This document shows positions 24,737 through 32,693 of a stretch of DNA of 36,826 nucleotides, one piece after another. The translations under genes were made by a program, and so were the position numbers. The stretch is from NCBI GenBank assembly GCA_030447785.1, contig JAUJOF010000015.1:1-36826 (forward strand), written 5' to 3'. Every line of letters begins with the position of its first letter. Within the stretch, counting starts at the first letter, position 1. Under the pieces are notes generated by a model. The model was not told where the DNA came from. It searched no databases and saw only the letters and a list, made by a program, of their open reading frames with translations. Source of the DNA: Solirubrobacteraceae bacterium. Lineage in GTDB: Bacteria > Actinomycetota > Thermoleophilia > Solirubrobacterales > Solirubrobacteraceae.

Positions 24737-26868
24737 GTGCACAACGTCCCGGCCGAGCTGACGAGCTTCATCGGCCGGCGACGGGAGTTGGCGCACGTTA
24801 AGGCGGCGATCGCCGGCGTGCGGCTGCTCACCCTCACGGGCCCGGGCGGCGTTGGCAAGACGCGCCTGGCGCGGCGCAGCGCGGCCGCCCTCGAGCGCAG
24901 CTTCGACGACGGCGTCTGGCTCGTCGAGCTCGACGGGATCGAGGACGCCGCGCTGCTGGCGCAGTCGGTGGCCGGCGCGCTCGACCTCCGGGACGAGTCC
25001 GGACGCTGGCCGGTGGCGATGCTCACCGACCATCTCGCGTCGCGCCGGCTGCTGCTCGTGCTCGACAACTGCGAGCACCTGCTCGAGGCCTGCGCGGTCC
25101 TCTGCGATGCGCTGCTGCGCGCGTGTTCGCAGCTGCGCATCCTGGCCACGAGCCGCCAGCCGCTCGGCGTCGAGGGCGAGACGACGCTGGCGGTGCCGCC
25201 GCTGTCGGTTGCGCAATCGGGTCGCGAGCTGCGGTCGCCAGGCCGGGCGGCGGGCGATGCCGCCGAGCTGTTCGCGCAGCGGGCGGCGGCCGCGCTGCCC
25301 GGCTTCACGGTCACCGCGGAGAACGTCGCGATGGTCGCGGAGGTGTGCCGGCGCCTCGACGGCATCCCGCTCGCGATCGAGCTCGCGGCGGCCCGGCTGA
25401 GGGCACTCACGGTCGAGCAGATCCTCGACAGGCTGGATGATCGCCTCCGACTGCTGACCGGCGGTGGGCGCGCCGGCCTCCCGCGCCAGCGCACGCTGCG
25501 CGCGACCGTCGAGTGGAGCCACGACCTCCTCTGTGAGCAAGAGCGTGTGCTCTGGCGCCGACTGGCGGCTTTCCCCGCCTCCTTCGCGCTCGACGCCGCC
25601 GAGGCCGTCTGCGCGGGGGGAAGCCTGCCGGCGGGCGAGGTGGTCTCGGGCGTGGCCGACCTGACCGAGAAATCGATGCTCGTGCGCGACGGCCCGCGTC
25701 ACCGGCTGCTCGAGACGCTGCGCGCCTACGCGCGCGAGCGCCTGCGCGACGCCGGTGAGGAGCGCGATGTGAGCCGGGCCCACCGCGACTGGTGCGGGGA
25801 GCTCGCCGCCCGCGCCCGGCGCGAGTGGACGGGAACCGACCAGGTGCAGTGGTTCGACCGTCTGGCGGCAGAGCACGCCAGCGTGCGGGCGGCGCTCGAG
25901 TTCAGCCTGAGCGAGCCCGGCGAGGCGGAGCGCGGGCTGGTGCTCGCGTGCGACCTGTGGCTCTACTGGCAGGCCCGCGGGCACCTGGGCGAGGGCAGGC
26001 GATGGCTGCGCGCCCTCCTCGAGCTCGCGCCGGAGGCGACCACGGCCCGCGCGCGGGGCCTGTGGGTAGCGGGCTTCCTCGCCCTCACCCAGCGCGACGC
26101 GCAGGCCGCCGAGGAGGTGCTCGCCGAGGGTCTCGCGCTGGCCGGGCAGCTGGGAAGCGAGTGCGACGTCGCGTTCGCCAGCCAGTACCTCGGCCTGGCC
26201 GCGTTGTTCCGAGGGGACACGGCGGCGGCGGTGGAGCTGCTGCGCCGCGCCGTCGACCTCCACCGCCGCGTGGACGAGCCGGCCGGAGCCTTCGCGCTGG
26301 CGGACCTCGCGCTCGTGACGATGTTGCGGGGAGAGCGCGCACCCGCCGAGGCGCTGTTCGAGGACAGCATCGCCTGGGCCGCCGCGTCGGGCGACCGCTG
26401 GACGCGCTCCCACGCTCTCTGGGGCCTCGGGATGCTGGCGCTGGACGACGGCCGCACAGACCTCGCCCGCGACCTGCAGTCCGAGGCGCTCTCGTTGACG
26501 CAAGCGCTCGACGAGCGGACGGGCATCGCGCTCTGCGTCGAGGCGCTGGCGTGGGTTGCCGGCGCCTGCGGCCAGGCCGAGCGCGCCGCGCGGCTGATCG
26601 GCGCGACGCATGTGGTGTGGGAGTCGATCCCGTCGTCGCTGCCCGGTGTGATGAGCGCCCGCCACGAGGCGTGCGAGCACCGGGCGCGGTCGCGGCTGGG
26701 CACGGCGGCGTTCGAGCGCGCGCTGCGCGCGGGAGCGGCCCTCAGCCGCGAGGCGGCGGTCGCCTATGGCCGCGGCCGGCGAGGCTCCGGCGAGCCCCCG
26801 CGCAGGCCGCTGAAGGGGCGGCAGCGCGAACGCGGACCGACCGAGCAGCGTCTCGTGGGCCACGGCGG
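24737..26868 (+). pseudogene. STAND-type ATPase of the LuxR-regulator class, lacking its C-terminal HTH
   Basis: From GTG 24737 (ATG 24641 is an alternative), the protein opens with VPAELTSFIGRRRELAHV, a Walker A motif GPGGVGKTRLARR, Walker B RLLLVLDNCEHLLEA, LRILATSRQPLGVEGE, GIPLAIELAAARLRAL and a long alpha-helical TPR-like region ending at ALSREAAVAYGRG. Family members then carry a LuxR HTH beginning PLTxREREV. Here a trace, RPLKGRQRER, is followed at once by unrelated sequence. No stop occurs at this point: the frame runs on antisense through the sigma gene to 28318. The end given is where homology-like sequence stops. The gene probably lost its DNA-binding domain by deletion. Confidence 0.7.
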
Positions 26869-26869
26869 A

Positions 26870-28129
26870 CTATGTGCCACAGGCGACCGCGCGCGACAGC
26901 AGCAGCTCGCGCTCGGGGTCGTTGTCGCACAGGTCGGCCGCGCGCGAGAACTCCTCGCGCGCCTCGGCCAGCCGCCCCAGGCGGACGAGGAGGTCGCCGC
27001 GCACGCTGGGCAGCAGGTGGTAGCTGCGCAACGCGGGCTCGTCGGCGAGCGCGTCGACGAGCTCGAGCCCGGCCTGCGGGCCGAAGGCCATCATGACCGC
27101 CACGGCGCGGTTGAGCTCGACGACCGGGGAGCCGGTGAGCGCCGCCAGGGCGTCGTACAGCGCGACGATCCGCGGCCAGTCGGTCTCCTCGACGCTGCGG
27201 GCCCGCGCGTGGCAGGCGGCGATCGCGGCCTGCAGCGTGTACGGGCCCAGCGCGCCGCTGAGCTCCTCGGCGCGCTGCAGCCCGGCCAGGCCGCGCTGTA
27301 CGAGCAGGTGGTCCCAGCGTGCGCGGTCCTGGTCGGCGAGCAGCACCGGCTCGCCGTGCGGCCCGACCCGCGCCCGCAGCCGCGAGGCCTGCAGCTCCAT
27401 CAGGGCCAGCAGGCCGTGGACCTCGGGCTCGCGCGGCATCAGCGCGGCGAGGATGCGCCCCAGGCGCAGGGCGTCCTCGCACAGCGCCGACCGGATCCAG
27501 TGCTCGCCGGCGGTTGCGGCGTAGCCCTCGTTGAAGACCAGGTAGATCACCTCGAGCACCGCAGGCAGACGGTCGGCCAGCTCATCCCGGCCGGGGACCT
27601 CGAACGGCACGCGGGCCTCGGCGAGCGTGCGCTTGGCGCGGACGATGCGCTGCGCGACGGTCCCCTCGGAGACGAGGAACGCTCGGGCGATCTCCGGCGT
27701 CGAAAGGCCGCCGAGCAGGCGCAACGTCAGCGCGACGCGCGCCTCCTGGGACAGGACCGGGTGGCAGGTCATGAAGACCAGGCGCAGGACGTCGTCCTCC
27801 ACGTCGTCGACCTGCGCGGCGAGGTCGGGCTGGTCGAGTTGCTGGAGGATCTGCAGCTCGCGCCCGACCAGCTCCTGCTTGCGCTCGAGCGTGACGCGGC
27901 GGCGCAGGGCGTCGATGCCCCGGCGCTTGGCGGCGGCCATGAGCCAGGCACCCGGGTTGTCCGGGATGCCCGACTGCGGCCACTGCTCCAGTGCGGCGAC
28001 GAGCGCGTCCTGGGCCAGGTCCTCGGCCACCGACACGTCGCGGGCGAGCCGAGTCAGCCCGGCGATCAGCCGGGCCGACTCGATCCGCCAGACGGCGTCG
28101 ATCGCACGATGGGTGGCCGACGCCGCCAC
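26870..28129 (-). CDS. ECF42-type RNA polymerase sigma factor with TPR-like C-terminal domain
   Basis: The 419-residue protein starts at GTG 28129. Its region 2 includes TRLARDVSVAEDLAQDALVA and GAWLMAAAKRRGIDALRRR; region 4 includes LSTPEIARAFLVSEGTVAQR and IVRAKRTLAEARVPF. The long C-terminal half has VLEVIYLVFNEGYAATAGEH, LLALMELQASRLRAR, NRAVAVMMAFGPQAGLELVD and other helical repeats, as in the ECF42 group. Genes of this group are typically paired with a YCII-related DGPF protein, and such a gene lies directly upstream here, its restored stop three bases before this GTG. The DGPF protein is thought to take part in the response, but the stimulus is unknown. Confidence 0.93.
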   Translation of the reverse strand: MAASATHRAIDAVWRIESARLIAGLTRLARDVSVAEDLAQDALVAALEQWPQSGIPDNPGAWLMAAAKRRGIDALRRRVTLERKQELVGRELQILQQLDQPDLAAQVDDVEDDVLRLVFMTCHPVLSQEARVALTLRLLGGLSTPEIARAFLVSEGTVAQRIVRAKRTLAEARVPFEVPGRDELADRLPAVLEVIYLVFNEGYAATAGEHWIRSALCEDALRLGRILAALMPREPEVHGLLALMELQASRLRARVGPHGEPVLLADQDRARWDHLLVQRGLAGLQRAEELSGALGPYTLQAAIAACHARARSVEETDWPRIVALYDALAALTGSPVVELNRAVAVMMAFGPQAGLELVDALADEPALRSYHLLPSVRGDLLVRLGRLAEAREEFSRAADLCDNDPERELLLSRAVACGT

Positions 28130-28132
28130 CGC

Positions 28133-28551
28133 CTAGTTCTGTCCGGCGGTCTGCTCGCGCATCCGCTCCTCGCGCTCGAGCAACTCGGGGTGAGCTGCTC
28201 GCCGAAGTCTTGCGCCTCGAAGATCGGGCGCAGCTCGAGCTCCACGCCGCCGTCGAACGGCGCGCGCTTGAGCCACTCGATCGCCTCGTCGCGCGATGCG
28301 CACTCCCAGACCCAGTAGCCCGCGACGATCTCCTTGGCCTCGGTGAACGGGCCGTCGATGACCGTGCGCTCGCCGCCGCTGAAGCGGACCCTGGCGCCCT
28401 TGGAGGTCGGGTGCAGGCCCTCGCCCGCCAGCATGACGCCCGCCTTGACGAGCTCCTCGTTGTACTTCGTCATCGCCTCCAGCAGCTCGGTGCTGGGCAT
28501 CTCACCCGCCTCGGACTCGGGGCTGCCGGGGACCAGAACCATGAAACGCAT
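28133..28551 (-). CDS. YCII-related DGPF-domain protein, frameshifted near its 3' end
   Basis: The ATG at 28551 has GGAGG upstream. The protein opens with MRFMVLVPGSPESEAGE, continues with VMLAGEGLHPTSKGARVRFS and the signature TVIDGPFTEAKEIVAGYWVW, then ELRPIFEAQDFGEQLTP, the normal family pattern. After that the frame runs into Ser/Arg-rich nonsense to 28066. Dropping into the neighbouring frame at about 28188 gives PELLEREERMREQTAGQN and a stop at 28133-28135. A single missing G in CCCCGAG (expected CCCCGGAG) explains this. The intact gene would be about 139 residues and sits just before the ECF42 sigma gene, its usual partner. Confidence 0.85.
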
Positions 28552-28695
28552 TGCTGCCTCCTCGTGGTGGTTGGGTGGTTTCTACTCGCACGTCGAACGA
28601 GGCCGGAAGAAATCGACATGCCCCGCAAGACTTTGCTGGCCAGTCCGCCGCCCGCCTGTTGCGAGAAGCTGATGCCGACGTAGGATCCTCCTGTC

Positions 28696-29675
28696 GTGGA
28701 GGCCACATCGCTGAAGGTCGGGGAGGTGGAGCAGCTCGAGGAGCACCGGCGCGCGCTGACCGCTCACTGCTACCGGATGCTCGGCTCGCCCTTCGAGGCC
28801 GAGGACGCCGTGCAGGAGACCCTCGTCCGCGCGTGGCGTGGCCTCGAGCGCTTCGAGGCCCGCGCCGCGCTTCGCAGCTGGCTGTATCGCATCGCCACGA
28901 ACGTCTGCCTGGACATGCTCGAGGGCGGGCAGCGGCGTGCGCGACCGATGGACCTGGGCCCCGCTCGCTCGCCGGACGGGCCGATCGGCGACATCCTGCC
29001 CGAGGCCACCTGGATCGAGCCCGTCCCCACCGACTGGTCGTCACGGACGGGGATCCCGCGGAGGTGGCCGAGTCGCGCGAGACGATCCGCCTGGCGTTCG
29101 TCGCGGCGCTGCAGCACCTCCCGCCGCGCCAGCGCGCCGTCCTCCTCCTCTGCGAGGTCCTGCGCTGGAAGGCCAGCGAGGTGGCCGAGCTTCTCGACAC
29201 GAGCGTCGCGTCGGTCAACAGCGCGCTGCAGCGGGGCCGGGCGACGCTCGACGGTGCCGACCTGAGCCCCTCGAGCCCGTCGGTCCCCCTCGAGCCGCAG
29301 GACCGCGAGCTGTTGGCGCGCTACGTCGAGGCGTTCGAGCGCTACGACATGGAGCAGCTCACGTCGCTGATCCACGAGGACGCGACGCAGTCGATGCCGC
29401 CCTACGAGCTGTGGCTGCGCGGTCGCGACCACATCCTCGGCTGGTGGGTGGGCCCCGGCGCGGGGTGTCGAGGCTCGCGGGTGATCCCGACCGTGACGGC
29501 CAACGGCTCGCCGGCGTTCGGCCAGTACAAGCCCAGTGCCCACGGCGACGGCTACGAGCCGTGGGCTCTCCAGGTCTTGGAGGTCGTCGAGGGTCGCATC
29601 GCGGAGTTCACGTTCTTCCTCGGAACCGAGACCGTGTTCCCGCTCTTCGGGCTGCCGCCCCGGCTGGCGTCGTAG
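28696..29675 (+). CDS. SnoaL-tailed ECF sigma factor, split by a frameshift
   Basis: From GTG 28696 the first frame gives a region 2 ([20 protein letters not shown], then [18 protein letters not shown] and [20 protein letters not shown]) and the linker [10 protein letters not shown]. The next frame continues without overlap loss: [40 protein letters not shown] and ALQRGRATL for region 4, then a SnoaL-like domain ([60 protein letters not shown]). One missing C in GACTGG at about 29034 (GACCTGG expected) joins the two. The restored protein is about 326 residues. It is divergent from the DGPF/ECF42 pair and its stop lies 3 bases from the convergent STAS gene. Confidence 0.85.
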
Positions 29676-29678
29676 GGG

Positions 29679-29972
29679 TCACTCCACCAGGACGTCGTGC
29701 AGGCCCATGAAGCGGACGAGCTGGCGCAGCTCGTCGGACGCGCGGTAGAGCTTGACCCGGCAGCCGTGGCGCTGAGCGGCGAGCTGGAGCCGAGCGAGCG
29801 CGTCGACGGTCACCGCGTCGGCCTCGACGCCGTGCACGTCGCAGAGCACCACATCGGCGCGGGTGATCTGCATCAGCCCACAGACGCGGTCACAGAGACC
29901 GCTCAGGTCGGCGCGCGTGATCGGCCCACGAATGGAGACCCCGACCGTCGCCGGCGTGGATCCCGTCATCAC
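29679..29972 (-). CDS. STAS-domain protein (anti-sigma-factor-antagonist-like)
   Basis: The product is 96-97 residues (GTG 29972 or ATG 29969). It has the STAS fold pattern: VGVSIRGPITRADLSGLCDR, then ADVVLCDVHGVEADAVTVDA with the central beta strand and the loop where SpoIIAA-like proteins carry the phosphorylated Ser/Thr, and ALARLQLAAQRHGCRVKLYR ending in LVRFMGLHDVLVE. Here the loop reads EADAVTVDAL, so Thr in AVT is the only candidate phosphosite. STAS proteins of this kind bind anti-sigma kinases; no kinase gene is in the window. It converges with the SnoaL-tailed sigma gene. Confidence 0.82.
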   Translation of the reverse strand: MMTGSTPATVGVSIRGPITRADLSGLCDRVCGLMQITRADVVLCDVHGVEADAVTVDALARLQLAAQRHGCRVKLYRASDELRQLVRFMGLHDVLVE

Positions 29973-30039
29973 CTCTACGACCGGCCGGCGCGGCAGTACT
30001 CATCGCAGCCGGGCCTGTCGTGCCGGAGGTCGTGTCCGT

Positions 30040-30301
30040 GGAGCGCACAGGAACACGTACGAGCTCGACGATCTGCCCGCCGCGCAGGCCTTCGTCGCGG
30101 CCGGGATCGCCGTCGTGCCCATGCACGGGCTCACGCTGGCCACCGTCCCGCTTGGCGCGACCGTTCGCCCGCTCGCCGAGCGTCCCATCGGGAGCCGGCA
30201 CCATCGAGGCGATCGCGCTGCGAGCAGCACACTCTTCGATCGCCGACGACCTCCTCGAGCGCCTCCGCAGCGCCGCCCGCGCGTATGTGGAAGCACACTG
30301 A
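30040..30301 (+). pseudogene. Remnant of a LysR-family regulator (C-terminal ligand domain)
   Basis: About 85 residues match the end of a LysR-type effector-binding domain: NTYELDDLPAAQAFVAAGIA, VVPMHGLTLATVPLGATVRP and, in the next frame, GTIEAIALRAAHSSIADDLL followed by ERLRSAARAYVEAH and a stop. The frame changes at about 30190-30198, where one extra base (GGGAGCCGGC) fits. Upstream the DNA is the antisense of the STAS gene, so the DNA-binding domain and most of the protein are gone. Confidence 0.6.
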
Positions 30302-30422
30302 CGCGGCGTCTGCCCCGGGGCCACAGGCCGCAGGGCGTTTCACGCGAGAGCCGGCCTCGGCGACGATAGTCAGGGGCCGAACAGGTCGTGAGGACCGCCT
30401 CGGTCGTGGGTAGCCGCACCAG

Positions 30423-31394
30423 ATGTCCTCCAACCGCGAACTCACCGGCGCTGTGGCGGTCATCACCGGCGCCTCCTCCGGCATCGGGCGCGCGACGGCG
30501 CGGGAATTCGCACACCTGGGCACCCACGTGGTGCTGGCCGCGCGTCGCGCCGAGCTCCTCGAGCAGGTGGCGGTCGAGTGCCGCTCCCACGGGGTGGACG
30601 CCCTGGCGGTCCCCACCGACGTGACCGATCCCGAGGCGATGCAGGCGCTCGCGCGTGCGGCGATCGAGCGCTTCGGCCAGTTTGACGTGTGGGTCAACAA
30701 CGCGGGCGTCTACGCGCTCGGGCGCGTGGAGGACATGCCGCTGGAAGCCATCCGCCGGGCGATCGACGTCGACCTCATGGGGTGCTTCCACGGGACGCGC
30801 GCGGCGCTGGGGCACTTCCGCGCGCGGGAGAGAGGAGTGATCATCAACGTCTCCTCGCTGCTGGGCGCGGTGGGCTCGCGCTACCTTGCCGCCTACTCGG
30901 CGGCCAAGTGGGGGGTGCGTGGGCTGACGCAGTCCATCCGCCAGGAGGTGCTCGACCTGCCCCGCGTGGACGCCTGCGTGGTGCTGCCCGCCTCGATCGA
31001 CACACCGATCTTCGCGCACGCGGGCAACTGGACGGGCAAGGCGCTCAAGGCTCTGGCGCCGGCCTATCCGCCCGAGAAGGTGGCCAAGCGGATCGTGAAG
31101 CTGGCGTGGAAACCGAAGGCGCGAACCGTGGTGGGCGGCGCCGCACGGCTGACGATCCTCCAGCACCTGCTCGCCCCTCGCCTGACCGAGCGCACGCTGG
31201 CCACGCAGGTCGAGAAGACCCACTTCGCCAAGGGTGCCCAGCCGCCTACGCCGGGCAACCTGTTCGAGCCGGTCGAGCACGGCGCCGGCGAGACCGGCGG
31301 CTGGCGCCGCGAGCGGCGCGTGCGCCCGGCGGCCGTCGCTGCGGGCGCCGCAGCGGTCGTCGTCGCGGCGGGGATGCGCGCGGCGCGGCGCTGA
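30423..31394 (+). CDS. SDR-family NAD(P)-dependent oxidoreductase with C-terminal membrane helix
   Basis: The 323-residue protein has the classical short-chain dehydrogenase motifs: the nucleotide-binding TGASSGIGRATAREF, VWVNNAGV, the catalytic Ser in IINVSSLLGAV, and the YSAAKWGVRG Tyr-Lys pair, followed by LPASIDTPIFAHAGNW. The family uses NAD(P)H to reduce or oxidise hydroxy/keto groups; the substrate is unknown. After about residue 250 there is an extra region (GGAARLTILQHLLAPRLTER, NLFEPVEHGAG) and a final hydrophobic segment (AAVAAGAAAVVVAAG), so the enzyme is probably anchored. The ATG at 30423 lies 121 bases after the LysR remnant. Confidence 0.92.
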   Translation: MSSNRELTGAVAVITGASSGIGRATAREFAHLGTHVVLAARRAELLEQVAVECRSHGVDALAVPTDVTDPEAMQALARAAIERFGQFDVWVNNAGVYALGRVEDMPLEAIRRAIDVDLMGCFHGTRAALGHFRARERGVIINVSSLLGAVGSRYLAAYSAAKWGVRGLTQSIRQEVLDLPRVDACVVLPASIDTPIFAHAGNWTGKALKALAPAYPPEKVAKRIVKLAWKPKARTVVGGAARLTILQHLLAPRLTERTLATQVEKTHFAKGAQPPTPGNLFEPVEHGAGETGGWRRERRVRPAAVAAGAAAVVVAAGMRAARR

Positions 31395-31616
31395 ACGCCA
31401 GTGATTCTCAGGGCGTTGCCGGCGGCGATGGTCGCCATGCTGGACGCCAAAGCGCCCTCCCTCCTGGTTGGCGCTCCGACCGTACCGTCGCCTCGGCCTC
31501 ACATCCAATCGACATCGCAGCCCGACCGCTGCTGTCTTTCCTTCCCGACGCTCTCACATACACGGCCTGCCGGCCTCGTTCGTCGCCTGCGCCGCCCTTG
31601 GAATCCCAGGATCGGG

Positions 31617-32283
31617 TCAGCCGCACAGGACGGCGGCCGAGAGGCCGGCGAGGGAGTGCAGGACCACGTCGGCCTCGGCCAGCGCCTCGGGAGGCGGCGG
31701 GAAGTGCGCGTTGGGAGGCCGCCACCACGCGCATTCCCGCTGCCCGGGCCGAGCGGATGCCCGCGCCCGAGTCCTCCACCGCCACCGCATGGGCCGGCGA
31801 GACCTCCAGGCGCCGGCAGGCTTCGAGGAACACATCGGGCGCGGGCTTGCCGCGCTCCACCTCCTCGGAGGAGAGCACCACCGCGAAGCGCCGGCGCAAG
31901 CCGGCGAGCTCGAGCACCAGCTCGATGAGGGAGGGCGGTGAGGAGGAGGCCACGCCCAGGGAACCCACGCCGGTGGCCTGCTCGATCGCCTCGACGGCGC
32001 CGGGCAGCAGGGGTAGATCCCCGCGGGGGTCGTCGGCCAGCGCTTCGCTGATCGCGGTCAGGATTTCCCCCGGCTCGAGCGGGACCTGCAGGTGGGCGTG
32101 CATGTAGCTCGCCCACTGGCCCGAGCTCATGCCCATCATCTCCTCGTGCGCACCGGGCCGCCACGTTCCCCCGGTGCGGCGCACCAGGTCCTCGCGCACC
32201 GAGGCCCAGCGTGCCTCGGTGTCGACCAGGGTGCCGTCGAGGTCGAAGACGACGGCGCAGACGCCCGGGCGCGTGGCGGTCAT
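31617..32283 (-). CDS. HAD-superfamily phosphatase (beta-phosphoglucomutase-like), frameshifted near its 3' end
   Basis: The ATG at 32283 starts a protein with motif I VVFDLDGTLVDTE (nucleophile Asp 14, acid/base Asp 16), a cap region (EEMMGMSSGQWASYMHAHL), motif II region GVASSSPPSLIELV, motif III Lys in ERGKPAPDVFLEA and motif IV VEDSGAGIRSARAAGMRVV. After VVAAS the first frame becomes Ala/Arg nonsense to 31408. The neighbouring frame supplies the normal ending PPNAHFPPPPEALAEADVVL, then HSLAGLSAAVLCG, with a stop at 31617. One extra base near 31716-31724 explains it. The restored protein is about 221 residues. The substrate is unknown. Confidence 0.85.
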
Positions 32284-32693
32284 GCCCGTGGCGCCGCGGC
32301 GCCCTCAGCGCCCCCCGCGGTGCGACACGAGCGGCGGCGCGCCCGCGCCGCCGCCAAATGCTGGGAGGGGGTGCCTAGTGACAAGTCTCCGGCCGGTTCC
32401 CATACTCCTGGCCATCGCACGAGGATGACCGGGCCGAAAGGCGCCAGGGAACGGCGCCACAGACCGGCATGAAGCCGTCGGACCGTCTCCTTCGTATGCC
32501 CCGAGCGCATGGCCGCACCCGCGCCGGTCGGCTTACGTCGCACACCTTCGGCCTCCTCGATCCGCAGTGACCTCGGGGATCGTCACGAGGCTGGACGGCA
32601 ACAGCGTACGGGTCGCGCGAGGAGCCGGCCTCCGCGCGGTGGCGATGTCGCGCGGAGGCCGGGGGACGGCGGCCAGTGGTCCCTCCCGGACCG
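32284..32693. other. Intergenic region between HAD and FAD-oxidoreductase genes
   Basis: No convincing gene lies in these 410 bases; the short open frames are low-complexity and start badly. The only structure seen is the perfect hairpin at 32331-32354. The region is upstream of the HAD gene and downstream of the oxidoreductase gene, both on the minus strand, so it should hold a promoter and possibly a terminator. Confidence 0.5.
32331..32354. terminator. Strong GC hairpin upstream of the HAD gene
   Basis: GCGGCGGCGCG and CGCGCCGCCGC are perfect complements separated by two bases, an 11-bp palindromic stem. It lies 47 bases before the HAD start and over 300 bases after the oxidoreductase stop, so it may end that minus-strand transcript or lie in the HAD leader. 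Confidence 0.4.

Noticed and set aside
26869..28318. Continuation of the ATPase frame to its first stop
   Set aside because: It is antisense to the ECF42 sigma gene and loses all family resemblance after about 26800.
31408..31616. Uncorrected 3' extension of the HAD gene
   Set aside because: It is Ala/Arg/Gly nonsense beyond the frameshift; the restored frame stops at 31617 with a normal family ending.
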